Positions 34,912 through 43,577 are shown, numbered from the stretch's first letter. The stretch is 43,856 bases of DNA from an uncultured Planctomycetaceae bacterium (GCA_903858815.1 CAIOKE010000329.1:1-43856), one strand, 5' to 3'. Notes: a model not told the origin generated them from the letters alone. Program-made: numbers and translations.

Positions 34912-35278
34912 GAGAAAAACCCCAGCCGAAAATCATGGATTTCCTCTTCCGCAGCAGCGGAGCAGGATCACAAACATTGCATGTTCATGGGTAATGACCA
35001 GCAGGAATGCTCGGGCTACCTTTTGTCCGCGGCGTCAGGAAAGCCCGTGCAACGGTGGTCGGCGAACAACAATAACTGACACACAGACAATTGACATCGG
35101 CTCGCCCACCCTTCGCCTCCCCTGCACTTTCGTCCACTGCCACATGCAGACCACTGCACGCCAGACCAAACCGGTCCCTACGCTGCACCCTCAACGCCAC
35201 AATCTGCTCAGATTCCTTCACCCGGTTGTTGACACAAGCTGCCACACAGTGGGAAAATAAGGCAACCTTGGCAACTTT

Positions 35279-35476
35279 ATGGAATTCCTCAAATATGCCG
35301 GTTTTTCGGGCTGCTTCAGTGCCAACGCACTGCGGATCATTGATAATTGCGGATCGACTGACCACCAACCAAACACGTGCTCCCGGGCTGTCACCGTCCA
35401 CGAACGACGGCCCAACACGCTGACTGACGGACAGGCACTGATTCGTGCCAATCCGTCATTGGTGATTCAGGTGTAG
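35279..35476 (+). CDS. Possible small protein, very uncertain
   Basis: 65 codons starting MEFLKYAGFSGCFSANALRI. No recognised domain. In its favour: a weak promoter-like TTGACA upstream and a perfect hairpin starting two bases after the stop. Against it: no ribosome site before the ATG and no motif. It could equally be chance. Confidence 0.2.
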   Translation: MEFLKYAGFSGCFSANALRIIDNCGSTDHQPNTCSRAVTVHERRPNTLTDGQALIRANPSLVIQV

Positions 35477-35477
35477 T

Positions 35478-35504
35478 CCCCGGATACCCTCAGAAAATCC
35501 GGGG
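35478..35504 (+). terminator. Hairpin, possible terminator or leader structure
   Basis: CCCCGGAT at 35478-35485 pairs perfectly with ATCCGGGG at 35497-35504 across an 11-base loop. No T-run follows, so it may be a weak or Rho-dependent stop, or a 5' leader hairpin of the gene at 35592. Confidence 0.4.
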
Positions 35505-35591
35505 TCTCAGCAGATCTCAATTCACATCCACCCCTGAAAAACTGGCATTCACAGAATTCAGATTTCAGATTGATGGCTCAAGGGGGCCCTG

Positions 35592-36641
35592 ATGAAACGT
35601 CTGGCAGCATTGGTACTGGCCGCAACAACTGGCGTCTTCAGCACAACACCGGCTCAGGCCTGTTGGTGGTGGCCCTGGGGTATGGGCTACTACGGCTACA
35701 CTCCGGGCTACTCCGCGCCTAACTACGGTTCATACCCTGCCTACTCCGTTGGCTATCGCCCGACCTGGGGTACCAGTTATTCGATGGGTTACCCGGCATT
35801 CAGTTCTGCCTGCTGCGTCCCTGCCTGCTGCGATCCCTGTGGCAATGCGTGCAACGGCGCCGCCTGCGGTAACAACGCCTGTGCGGGCAATGGTACTCAG
35901 CCTGGCAGCAGCCTCAAACCACAGACCGACAGCAACTTCCAAAGTGGCGGCAACAGCACCTACGACGCTGACCCAACCGGCGCTACAGGTGCCCCAAAGA
36001 AACCCGCAAACACAACTCCGAAAGCCCCGGTTGGTGATCCCGATCCGGATGCCACATTCGATGCTCCGGCCACTCCACGCCGGTCTACTCCGGCTGGCTC
36101 TACCGATGACTTCAACGCCTCAGGCGCCGAAAAAGAAGAAGTGATCACTCCCTTTGGTTCCGAAACCGGCGTGACAAACAAACCCCCTGTTCCGGAAATC
36201 AAAGATCTGGAACCCGTCCAGCCCGATTCCACCTTCGCTCCCTCCACGCCAGCTCCCAACACTGATCCAACTCCCGCGCAGCCTGCAGAAACAGAACCCT
36301 TTACTGCCGACCCGACTGCCGCACCCCTTGCACCCCAGCCCGCTGCTACGACGCCAGCGGATCCAGCAACACCAGCCCCCGCTGATCCATCAGGTGATGG
36401 TGGTGATGTCTTCCTGCCAGTCGAACCCACCGCTCCGGCACCCAAACCCGCAGCACCCGAAGCCCGTCGCGGTCGCCCGCAGGTCTCTGTCGCCAGCCAG
36501 GCCAGTCGCCTTCACGAAGTACTGCGTCCTGCTCGCCTCGCCACAAAACCGGCCGTCGACAGCAAACTGACTCTGAAGCCAGCATCCGACAAAGTACGCT
36601 GGATCTCTGCTCCCGCTGCTGAAGGTCAGGTCCGCCTGTAA
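35592..36641 (+). CDS. Secreted Tyr/Gly- and Cys-rich protein with a Pro/Ala/Thr-rich linker
   Basis: 349 residues in three parts. Residues 1-24 are a signal peptide ending AQA. Residues about 25-100 are aromatic and Cys-rich (CWWWPWGMGYYGYTPGY, CCVPACCDPCGNACNG), resembling a disulfide-linked surface or wall protein. Residues about 105-295 are Pro/Ala/Thr/Asp-rich and disordered. The last 55 residues are a compact basic tail (RLHEVLRPARLATKP, KVRWISAPA) that could be a sorting or binding segment. I do not know a named family. GGGGG precedes the ATG by 6 bases. A terminator follows at 36672, so the gene is probably transcribed alone. Confidence 0.85.
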   Translation: MKRLAALVLAATTGVFSTTPAQACWWWPWGMGYYGYTPGYSAPNYGSYPAYSVGYRPTWGTSYSMGYPAFSSACCVPACCDPCGNACNGAACGNNACAGNGTQPGSSLKPQTDSNFQSGGNSTYDADPTGATGAPKKPANTTPKAPVGDPDPDATFDAPATPRRSTPAGSTDDFNASGAEKEEVITPFGSETGVTNKPPVPEIKDLEPVQPDSTFAPSTPAPNTDPTPAQPAETEPFTADPTAAPLAPQPAATTPADPATPAPADPSGDGGDVFLPVEPTAPAPKPAAPEARRGRPQVSVASQASRLHEVLRPARLATKPAVDSKLTLKPASDKVRWISAPAAEGQVRL

Positions 36642-36671
36642 TCAAATCAGCCCAGTGATATGACCAGCAAT

Positions 36672-36711
36672 CGGCAGGACTCTGTGTTTCCACAGACCTG
36701 CCGTTTCTTTT
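36672..36711 (+). terminator. Rho-independent terminator after the Cys-rich protein gene
   Basis: CGGCAGG pairs with CCTGCCG and TCTGTG with CACAGA, with a two-base bulge and a TTTC loop, followed by TTTCTTTT. It lies 31 bases after the stop codon. Confidence 0.9.
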
Positions 36712-36822
36712 GCGTCGTCCCACAGCCGCACAATTCGTCAATTCGGTCAATCGCTTCAGCAACACCCCGCATTGGGCTGCTGGTAGCCAATTGTACCAGA
36801 ACATTCAATGAAAGGATTCAAC

Positions 36823-37749
36823 ATGCGAATTCTGTTAATCGCGGTGTGCTGTTTTCTGCTCTGCTGCAAAACTGCCTCGTCAGCCGACGAAAAACACGTC
36901 GCGGTCTTCCTGCTGATCGGTCAGTCCAACATGGAGGGACACGGTCGTGTCTCAGCCGAACCTCAGCGCAATAACGGCAAAGGCAGCCTGCAATGGCTGG
37001 CTGAAAACCGACCGGATTCGACCTTCGCACGTCTGCGAAATCCCGATGGCACGTGGCGTCAACGTGACGATGTTTGGGTTCACTATCTGCAACGACACGG
37101 TCGCCTGCAGGCTGGCTTCGGAGTCCAGCAGGATCGCATGGGCCCGGAATTGGGGTTCGGTACCGTCATCGGAGATGCCCTGAAACAACCCGTCTTACTG
37201 GTCAAACTGGCGTGGGGCGGCAAAAGCCTCGCGCAGGATTTCCGACCACCATCAGCCGGCGGAACTGGTACAGGCGCCTACTACAACGAAGTCCTGCAAA
37301 AAGCTCGTGCGGTGCTGGCAAACCCCGCAGCAGACATCCCCGAACTCAAGGGCTATCAGGCGGATCTGCAGGGCATCGGTTGGCATCAGGGCTGGAATGA
37401 CCGAGTCAACCAGGCGTTTAATGACGAATACGAAAGTAATATGGCTCACTTCATTCGTGATATTCGAAAAGACCTTGCCACACCGGATCTGCCGTTCGTC
37501 ATTGCTGAGACTGGGATGAGCGGCGAGCAGGAGAAACACCCGCGAGCTCTGGCGTTGATGAAGGCCCAGGCCGCTGTGGCCAACTATCCGGAATTTCAGG
37601 GAACCGTCGCGTTCGTCGCAACACGCAGTTTCTACCGCACACCCGAAGAATCACCGCTGAAGCAGGAATATCACTGGAATGGAAACGCCGAAACCTATTA
37701 CCTGATCGGCGAAGGCATGGCACAGGCCATGCTGAAACTGCTGAAGTAA
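36823..37749 (+). CDS. Secreted sialate O-acetylesterase-like SGNH hydrolase
   Basis: Carbohydrate acetylesterase of the SASA/CE6-like group, 308 residues. It has a signal peptide (MRILLIAVCCFLLCCKTASS; the cysteines also raise a lipoprotein possibility), the nucleophile block FLLIGQSNMEG with Ser35, an oxyanion region LVKLAWGGKSL, the GIGWHQGWNDRV block, and a C-terminal EYHWNGNAETYYLIG carrying the catalytic His. It probably removes acetyl groups from polysaccharides outside the cytoplasm. The ATG at 36823 has GAAAGGA 6 bases upstream; the ATG at 36808 lies in that ribosome site and is less likely. Confidence 0.92.
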   Translation: MRILLIAVCCFLLCCKTASSADEKHVAVFLLIGQSNMEGHGRVSAEPQRNNGKGSLQWLAENRPDSTFARLRNPDGTWRQRDDVWVHYLQRHGRLQAGFGVQQDRMGPELGFGTVIGDALKQPVLLVKLAWGGKSLAQDFRPPSAGGTGTGAYYNEVLQKARAVLANPAADIPELKGYQADLQGIGWHQGWNDRVNQAFNDEYESNMAHFIRDIRKDLATPDLPFVIAETGMSGEQEKHPRALALMKAQAAVANYPEFQGTVAFVATRSFYRTPEESPLKQEYHWNGNAETYYLIGEGMAQAMLKLLK

Positions 37750-37792
37750 CCAACATTCGGTCCCCCAGCAAACCCCCCGCACCTGATTCCCA

Positions 37793-37852
37793 CTCTCGAC
37801 TTCCCTCTCGACTTCCCTCTCTCTACTCTCTACTCTCTCAAATCTCCTCTCT
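37793..37852. repeat. Pyrimidine-rich repeats
   Basis: Two tandem 12-mers CTCTCGACTTCC (37793-37816), then CTCTAC repeats and CTCTC runs. The plus strand is almost free of G for 60 bases. It runs straight into the palindrome next to the tRNA. Confidence 0.8.
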
Positions 37853-37883
37853 GTTTTTTTGCCGGCAACGCCGGCAAAAAAAC
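37853..37883. repeat. Perfect 31-base palindrome abutting the tRNA 3' end
   Basis: GTTTTTTTGCCGGC-AAC-GCCGGCAAAAAAAC: 14 pairs and an AAC triloop. Its last base touches the tRNA discriminator base complement. In both orientations the T-run precedes the GC stem and the A-run follows it, the reverse of an intrinsic terminator. As RNA it would form a very stable 3' trailer hairpin on the tRNA precursor. Confidence 0.85.
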
Positions 37884-38374
37884 TGGGACCGGCAGGATTC
37901 GAACCTGCAACCAAGGGATTATGCTTGCCACTTCGGCTTTCGCCGCCTTTTTCAAGTTCGTGGTCTGGACCATCCCTTCAGAGGACTCGCTGCAGCAGTG
38001 ATGACAGCAAATTGCAGATTGCAATCTCACTGCCTCACGCCAGGCGAATACCCTGTCTGCCGTCTGGCCTCTACACCTTCCGCCACCCAACCCGCTGCCC
38101 ACAAAAGACCGCGAATTGTGTTGCGACTTGGCTCGGGATTGGCATGTCGCTTCCATCCGCCCGCAACACTGTTGCAGACCGATATAAACAACGCAGCGTT
38201 CCCCGAATTTGACAGATTCTACCGTGACACCCCGTTGCAACTGAGTGCAACACGGTGTCAGGGCAACCCAATCGATTTGGCCATACAACCCAGCCGTCCG
38301 CCGATGAGACGAACTGCCGGTCGCCCAGGCCGCGTCGCCTAAGTCCCCTGCTCTGACCGTTGAGCTACGATCCC
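37884..38374 (-). tRNA. tRNA-Ile(CAU), type Ile2, split by a group I intron (tRNA-Met possible)
   Basis: Exon 1 is 38374-38342 (33 nt), exon 2 is 37923-37884 (40 nt); joined they give a 73-nt tRNA. All stems close: acceptor GGGATCG/CGGTCCC, D-arm GCTC/GAGC, anticodon stem GGGGA/TCCCT, T-arm GCAGG/CCTGC with TTCGAAT. The loop is CTCATAA, anticodon CAU, discriminator A; CCA is not encoded. GAGCAG...GACTCATAATC..CTTGGT resembles bacterial tRNA-Ile2, whose C34 is changed to lysidine by TilS to read AUA, more than elongator or initiator tRNA-Met; that assignment is from remembered similarity. The intron lies between U33 and C34. Confidence 0.93.
37924..38341 (-). ncRNA. Group I self-splicing intron in the tRNA anticodon loop (418 nt, no ORF)
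   Basis: The intron follows U33 of the tRNA and ends with G (GGCAAG) before C34, as group I rules require. Read on the minus strand, core elements in order are AAATTCGGGGAAC (complement 38198-38210), CCAATCCCGAGCCAAG (38127-38142), GTAGAGGCCAGACGG (about 38059-38073) and GATGGTCCAGACCACGAAC (37956-37974). TTCGGG pairs with CCCGAG as P4, and GGCCA with TGGTCC as P7. The wording matches bacterial tRNA introns of subgroup IC3. A candidate internal guide is GGTT at intron positions 52-55, pairing with GACT at the exon end; weaker evidence. No homing-endonuclease gene is present. Confidence 0.92.
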
Positions 38375-38383
38375 GTTGGCTGC

Positions 38384-38389
38384 AGTATA
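38384..38389 (-). promoter_or_regulatory. Possible -10 box of the tRNA gene
   Basis: TATACT on the minus strand, 9 bases before the tRNA 5' end, matches the sigma-70 -10 consensus at five of six positions. No good -35 was found at the right spacing, and a TTGTCA lies too close to be one. Confidence 0.35.
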
Positions 38390-38524
38390 GCTGACAATTT
38401 GCGGAAGTCGCCATGGATCAGCCCGTCAGTCAGGGAATTTTCAGGGATGCCGGTTGCGGGCTTCGGTCTAGGATCTCTGCAATCCCCAAGGCCCCACTTT
38501 CCCCGTTTATTGCGGTAACCCGCT

Positions 38525-40042
38525 ATGGCCCTGCAGATTGTCTGGTTTCGACGCGACCTGCGGACGACCGACCATGCGTCCCTCGCTGCCGCTGCCGCTC
38601 GCGGCCCCTGCCTTTGCCTTTTCGTCTATGAACCAGAACTGCTGCAAGCCCCCGATTTCGACCCGACACACCTCGAATTCCTGAATCAATCACTCGCCAG
38701 TCTGCACTCAGACCTGCAGCGGCTGGGAAATCAACTTGTGCTCAGGGTCGGACGTCTGCCTGACGTCTTTATCGAACTGCACCGCGAATTCGGAATCTCC
38801 GCCATCTTCGGACACGAAGAAACGGGGAACTGGATCAGCTATCAGCGCGACCGTCGAGTTCGTGCGTGGGCAAAAGCTGCCGGCATTCCCTGCCATGAAT
38901 TCCCCAGCAACGGGGTCGTACGCAGACTATCCAGTCGGGATGACTGGTCAGCGATCTGGAAACAGCGTATGCGGCACCTCGTGATCCCCGAGCCTGCCGA
39001 AGTCCCTTCGGTGCCCGCTCAACTCAGCATCACATCGGCCCCCACACTGACGTGGCAGCAAGCCGGACTCACAGCACCCCGCGTCTGTTCACCTCAGGCG
39101 GGTGGTCGCCAGCAGGCCATTGACTGCCTTCAGTCATTCCTGCAGGTCCGGGGGCGAAATTATCGCAGCGAGATGTCCAGTCCGGTGACCGCTGCCGAAT
39201 CCTGCAGTCGCATCAGTCCTTACCTGACCTATGGTTGCCTGTCAGTTCGGGAAGCCGTGTCCGCGGGCCGGCAGCGCCTGCAGCAACTGCGGTCTGAACA
39301 ACAGTCCGGAACAACTGTTGACTCAGCATGGTTTCAGTCACTCGTCAGCTTTGAATCACGCCTCGCGTGGCACTGCCACTTCATTCAGAAACTGGAAGAC
39401 GAACCGACGATTGAATTCCGCAACGTCAACTCGGCGTTTGATGGTCTGCGTGAGCACGAATTTCGAACGGACTGGTTCGAAGCGTGGCAGCAGGGCAGGA
39501 CCGGGTATCCGATGGTCGACGCCTGCATGCGGTCTCTTCTGGCAGGCGCCTGGATCAACTTCCGTATGCGAGCGATGCTGATGTCGTTTGCCGCCTACCA
39601 CCTGTGGCTGCACTGGCGACAACCAGCGTTATTCCTCGCGCGATTGTTTCTGGACTACGAGCCCGGGATTCATTACTGCCAGTGCCAGATGCAGTCCGGG
39701 GTTACTGGAATTAATGCGATTCGCATCTATTCACCTGCCCGGCAGGCAGCCGATCAGGATCCTCGCGGCGATTTTATCCGTCGCTGGGTACCTGAGCTCG
39801 AAGGTGTTCCGGATGAATTCCTGGCAGAGCCGCAGCGACTCACCCGGCTGCAGCAGGGTCTGTTTGGCTGTCAGATTGGCCGCGACTATCCGGCCCCGAT
39901 TGTCCATCATGAAACAGCCTTCCGTGCCGCGCAGCAGCGTATCTTTGCCGCGCGGGACTCTGCCGCTGCCCGTGCTGCCGCTCGCAGAGTCTATGACAGG
40001 CACGGAAGTCGCCGCCGATCTCTGACTGACCCGGAGCGTTGA
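38525..40042 (+). CDS. Cryptochrome/DNA photolyase family protein
   Basis: FAD-dependent, blue-light enzyme of the photolyase/cryptochrome family, 505 residues. The N-terminal alpha/beta domain begins [20 protein letters not shown], with [19 protein letters not shown] and [12 protein letters not shown]. The C-terminal FAD-binding helical domain carries [67 protein letters not shown] and [28 protein letters not shown]. The cryptochrome-like HCHFIQK and the missing class I terminal motif make it either a repair enzyme or a photoreceptor. It heads a three-gene operon with DUF2256 and the photolyase fusion. The ATG at 38525 is in frame with the first family block. Confidence 0.92.
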   Translation: MALQIVWFRRDLRTTDHASLAAAAARGPCLCLFVYEPELLQAPDFDPTHLEFLNQSLASLHSDLQRLGNQLVLRVGRLPDVFIELHREFGISAIFGHEETGNWISYQRDRRVRAWAKAAGIPCHEFPSNGVVRRLSSRDDWSAIWKQRMRHLVIPEPAEVPSVPAQLSITSAPTLTWQQAGLTAPRVCSPQAGGRQQAIDCLQSFLQVRGRNYRSEMSSPVTAAESCSRISPYLTYGCLSVREAVSAGRQRLQQLRSEQQSGTTVDSAWFQSLVSFESRLAWHCHFIQKLEDEPTIEFRNVNSAFDGLREHEFRTDWFEAWQQGRTGYPMVDACMRSLLAGAWINFRMRAMLMSFAAYHLWLHWRQPALFLARLFLDYEPGIHYCQCQMQSGVTGINAIRIYSPARQAADQDPRGDFIRRWVPELEGVPDEFLAEPQRLTRLQQGLFGCQIGRDYPAPIVHHETAFRAAQQRIFAARDSAAARAAARRVYDRHGSRRRSLTDPER

Positions 40043-40056
40043 AGGAGCACCTCTGC

Positions 40057-40272
40057 ATGGCCCAACATCACAAATCAAGTCTTCCGGAAAAGCAGTGTGT
40101 GGCCTGTGGGCGACCATTTCAGTGGCGACGTCGCTGGGCGCGTGACTGGGAGCATGTGAAGTATTGCAGCGAGCGTTGTCGCCGGAGCGGCCCTGCCCCG
40201 GCCAGCACGCAGCATGAACCCGACATGGCAGCAACGACTATGACACCTCAGCGGATTCGGAGATCATCATGA
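40057..40272 (+). CDS. DUF2256 zinc-binding protein
   Basis: 71 residues. The DUF2256 core [19 protein letters not shown] and [13 protein letters not shown] holds CxxC and CxxxC pairs, a likely treble-clef or zinc-ribbon site. DUF2256 genes are often next to photolyase or cryptochrome genes; its role is unknown. GAAGGAG 9 bases before the ATG at 40057 marks the start. Its stop overlaps the next gene by ATGA. The C-terminal 25 residues are unconserved-looking. Confidence 0.9.
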   Translation: MAQHHKSSLPEKQCVACGRPFQWRRRWARDWEHVKYCSERCRRSGPAPASTQHEPDMAATTMTPQRIRRSS

Positions 40273-42758
40273 AGGCCGCAAAGTCGATATCAGTGCCCCC
40301 CGAGTGGTTGCAGTCACTGCCTGTGCATCTGATTGAACGCTGTCGCTGCGTTACTCATGCCGCCCCCCGCACGGACAGAGAATTCGTGCTGTACTGGATG
40401 TGCACCGCCGTCCGCAGCGAAGAGAACCCAGCACTTGATGTTGCCTGTACGATCGCCACACAACTGCGGCGACCCCTGTTGATTTACCATGCACTGTCCG
40501 AAACCTATCCGTACGCCTCCGATCGCCATCACATGTTCATCCTGCAGGGCGCTCGTGACGTACAGAAACAACTGGCCGATCGTGGTTTGACATACGTTTT
40601 TCATCTGGAACAACACGGCCAGCGACTGGACAGCCTGAAACTGCTGGCGGATCAAGCCTGTCTTGTGGTGACGGAGGACATGCCGACTGCCCCGGCTCGC
40701 TCATTCCTGAACGGCCTTGCTTCGCGCACTGCAACGTCGTTGCTGGCTGTTGACACCGCCTGTATCGTGCCCATGCAGCTTCCTGGCCGAGCTTTCGAAC
40801 GAGCCTTTCAGTTTCGGGAGGCGACACAGCGGTTGTATGACGAGCGACTGAGTCGTCCGTGGCCCGTCTGTTCGTCGACTCCCATAGCGCCGGTACTCTC
40901 GTCGCTTTCATTGCCGTTTTCACCCATCGACCTGCAATCGGCCAGTCTGCCTGCATTGATTGCAGACTGCCGTATTGATCACAGTGTTGGTCCGGTGGTT
41001 GACACTGTGGGTGGCACCACAGCCGGCCTCGAACGCTGGAACGCGTTTCGGCAGAACGGCCTCAAACGTTATGCCGACCGACGCAATGACCCGCTGCTCG
41101 ACGGCTCCAGTCGCATGTCCGCATGGCTGCACTACGGCATGGTTTCTCCTCTGCGTATTGCACGGGAAGCGGCAGCGGCGGGTGGCGCTGGGGCAGAGAA
41201 GTACATTGAAGAACTGCTGATCTGGCGCGAGCTGGCGTATGGATTCTGCTTTTATCGGCCCGATCATCAGCAGTGGACCGCTCTTCCTGCATGGGCACGA
41301 AAAACCCTGGAACAGCATTCGTCAGATCCGCGCCCGTACCTGTATTCGTGGGAACAACTGTCTCGCGGGGAAACCCATGAGCCACTCTGGAATGCCGCTC
41401 AGAAGTCGCTGCTGATTCATGGCGAACTGCACAACAATGTGCGTATGACATGGGGTAAAGCATTGTTGTTGTGGACCGAGACGCCGCAGCGAGCACTGCA
41501 GTTGCTGATCGATCTGAACCATCGATACGCACTGGATGGTCGGGATCCGTCATCCTATGGTGGAATTCTGTGGTGTCTGGGACAGTTTGATCGGCCGTTT
41601 GAACCGGAACAGCGAGTCCTCGGGACGGTGCGACCACGTCCCGTCCATGAACATGCTCGGCGGCTGGACGTCGCAGCGTGGCAGCGTCAGACATCCGTGA
41701 CTCGTTGCCAGCCCGTACCCTCGATCGCTGTTGTTGGTGCAGGGATCTCGGGCTGCTGCGCAGCCAGAATTCTGGCAGATCATGCACTCCCTGTGCAGAT
41801 CTTTGAAAAGAGTCGTGGAGTTGGAGGGCGAATGGCCGCGCGGCGGACAGCCGAGTTTACGATTGATCATGGAGTCTCATGGTTCACGGCTCGCGATGAA
41901 CGTTTTCGGCGATACGTTCGCAGCTGGGAGCACACAGGACTTGTGCGTGAGTGGCTCGGTCGGTTTGTCCGGATCACTGCGGCACGTGAAGAGGTGGAAC
42001 TGCCCGGCAGACGGCGTCTGGTTGGGTTTCCGGGCATGTCGACCGTCTGCCGCCACCTCGCTTCGCACCTGACGGTGCGGACGGAAACGCGAATTGTGGC
42101 ACTGCAGCGGGAATCAAACGGATGGCGACTGCAGGACGACCAACAGCAGTGGTTCGGTCCGTTTGATCAGGTCGTGTTGGCAATGCCTGCACCGCAGACT
42201 TCCAGCCTGCTTGGTACCGCGGGGATTGAGCTGAGGGCTGCGTTGCCCGAGTATCAGTCTCACTGGACACTGCTTGCTGCCAGTCCGCAGTTCAGTCGGG
42301 TGGACTGGGTGGAAGCTCGGTATGACGTGGGACTGATCTCACAAATCAGTCGTTGCCAGACCCGCCCTGGCTATTCCGGCCCGGCGGGCGAGCAATTAGC
42401 GGTGACCGCCACTGCCGCGTGGTCAGCCGACAATCGCGACATGGCTCCTGAGCAGGCAGGAAAGCAACTCCTCGCAGCGATTCAGTCCGACCCGGCATTC
42501 CGAGGCATTGAACAATGGACATGGCAGGCGCACCACTGGCGTTATGCCCAGCCGGGAACGGGAAATGACGGGCAACTGGCAACCGAGCTGTGGCGGCAAA
42601 GTGAGCTGGGGATACAGTGCTGTGGTGACTGGACGATGGCCGACGGTCGCGTTTCGTGTGCAGTCGAGTCCGCGTGGCTCAGCGGTCAGGCCACCGCCGG
42701 ACGGATCTTGAATCAACTGGGCGTTGTCCGAAGACGCCAGCGCGACCTGTGGGACTAG
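40269..42758 (+). CDS. Class II photolyase fused to a renalase-like FAD oxidoreductase
   Basis: 829 residues in two enzymes. Residues about 1-465 are a class II photolyase: [106 protein letters not shown]. Residues about 486-820 are an FAD/NAD(P)-binding amine-oxidase-fold domain: VVGAGISG (GAGISG at 490-495), [38 protein letters not shown], and a C-terminal [26 protein letters not shown] that closes the FAD site. The second half resembles renalase-type flavoproteins. A plausible role is to supply reduced FAD or electrons to the photolyase half; unproven. It is coupled to DUF2256 by a 4-base overlap. Confidence 0.92.
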   Translation: MKAAKSISVPPEWLQSLPVHLIERCRCVTHAAPRTDREFVLYWMCTAVRSEENPALDVACTIATQLRRPLLIYHALSETYPYASDRHHMFILQGARDVQKQLADRGLTYVFHLEQHGQRLDSLKLLADQACLVVTEDMPTAPARSFLNGLASRTATSLLAVDTACIVPMQLPGRAFERAFQFREATQRLYDERLSRPWPVCSSTPIAPVLSSLSLPFSPIDLQSASLPALIADCRIDHSVGPVVDTVGGTTAGLERWNAFRQNGLKRYADRRNDPLLDGSSRMSAWLHYGMVSPLRIAREAAAAGGAGAEKYIEELLIWRELAYGFCFYRPDHQQWTALPAWARKTLEQHSSDPRPYLYSWEQLSRGETHEPLWNAAQKSLLIHGELHNNVRMTWGKALLLWTETPQRALQLLIDLNHRYALDGRDPSSYGGILWCLGQFDRPFEPEQRVLGTVRPRPVHEHARRLDVAAWQRQTSVTRCQPVPSIAVVGAGISGCCAARILADHALPVQIFEKSRGVGGRMAARRTAEFTIDHGVSWFTARDERFRRYVRSWEHTGLVREWLGRFVRITAAREEVELPGRRRLVGFPGMSTVCRHLASHLTVRTETRIVALQRESNGWRLQDDQQQWFGPFDQVVLAMPAPQTSSLLGTAGIELRAALPEYQSHWTLLAASPQFSRVDWVEARYDVGLISQISRCQTRPGYSGPAGEQLAVTATAAWSADNRDMAPEQAGKQLLAAIQSDPAFRGIEQWTWQAHHWRYAQPGTGNDGQLATELWRQSELGIQCCGDWTMADGRVSCAVESAWLSGQATAGRILNQLGVVRRRQRDLWD

Positions 42759-42775
42759 CGTTCCCTCCAGCTGCG

Positions 42776-43081
42776 TGAAATCGTGGGGACACACCCCTTT
42801 CGCCCGAAATCGTGGGGAAATCGGAAATCGGAAATCGTGGGGACACACTCTCTCCCCTTAAAACACTTCGTTCGCGCAAACATGTTGCCATGTGTCAAGA
42901 ATGTTGCGGGGTGGGGGCCAGCAGCGGGGAGGGGCCAGCAGCGGGGACACACCAATTCCGCACCCCGCAGCAGCGGGGACACACCAATTCCGCACCCCGG
43001 AGTAGGGGGGCCAGAGTAGCGGGAGAGTAGCGGCGACACAGGCGGAGTATCAGAGTACCGTGCAGCAACCGTGGGGACACA
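42776..43081. repeat. Array of GGGGACACA-containing repeats (REP-like) upstream of a RAYT-like gene
   Basis: GGGGACACA occurs exactly at 42785, 42839, 42943, 42975 and 43073. Copies at 42943 and 42975 sit in a 32-bp tandem unit containing ACACCAATTCCGCACCCC. Flanking pieces are also iterated: GGCCAGCAGCGGGG twice near 42917-42946, and AAATCGG-type heptamers near 42818-42836. The minus-strand translation gives repeated CVPTIS/VSPRF peptides, a sign of dispersed intergenic repeats. It is not a CRISPR: spacing is irregular and units are short. Confidence 0.75.
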
Positions 43082-43577
43082 GCACATCAGACTCACAGCA
43101 CATTAGACTCATCTCCGGAAGCGTTTCTTTTCCAGGTTTTCAAATAAGATGCAGCAGTTGCATGGACACAGCACCTTCATTGTCGGGAACTGACAGGGAG
43201 ACAATGCTCCATCTGCGGCAGCCTGAGAGAAGCAGTTTGACGCCTGAACCCATTGTTCGTACATCAGGTCACAACTTATTCGGCAGCGGACAGTTGCGGC
43301 AATGATACAGCGCACGAAAGCATATGAGGTCGTGTCGCAGCGCGTTGATGAACTTTCCTGACGTGGGGAGTATTGGCTACAGACAGATCTGCACCAGCGA
43401 TAACAGTCGTGCTGAGTTTTGACAACAAAACCGAAAAATTCGACTACTCGCCATGACCGTCCCAACCTCAGCGCATAGTCTGAATTACAAACTACCTACA
43501 TGTGGAAATACGCCCCACACCAAGGTACCTTTGCGATGAATGTTTGAAGATTCGCTTCCGTGATCGCGAGGTGCCCC
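43082..43577. other. Intergenic region, no gene recognised
   Basis: About 500 bases between the repeat array and the RAYT-like start. Open frames on both strands, such as 43109-43465 minus, have Cys/Arg-rich unlikely composition. GCGAGGTG just before 43578 could be the ribosome site of the next gene. Confidence 0.5.

Larger units (their letters stand above)
34912..35591. other. Long intergenic region, no confident gene
   Basis: About 680 bases. It contains a 65-codon frame at 35279-35476 (listed separately) and an 8-bp perfect hairpin at 35478-35504. TTGACA at 35229-35234 with AAAATAA 20 bases later is a weak promoter candidate. Frames on the minus strand at 34985-35401 look random. The last 90 bases are the leader of the 35592 gene. 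Confidence 0.5.

Noticed and set aside
34985-35401. 138-residue minus-strand frame
   Set aside because: No domain, no ribosome site, and composition unlike nearby genes.
37853-37883. Intrinsic terminator for the esterase or the tRNA
   Set aside because: The T-run precedes the stem and the A-run follows it in both directions, which is the wrong order for a Rho-independent terminator.
37924-38341. Alternative splice giving anticodon UAU
   Set aside because: Joining after an extra T would leave the intron ending in C, violating the terminal-G rule, although the loop would still be seven bases.
37830-38414. 194-residue open frame over the tRNA region
   Set aside because: It runs through the tRNA exons and the group I intron; its sequence has no protein-like motif.
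42776-43081. CRISPR-like array
   Set aside because: Spacing between GGGGACACA motifs is irregular, only two units are tandem, the spacers are not unique 30-mers, and no cas gene is near.
43109-43465. 118-residue minus-strand frame
   Set aside because: Very rich in Cys, Arg and Ser without any motif; likely chance.
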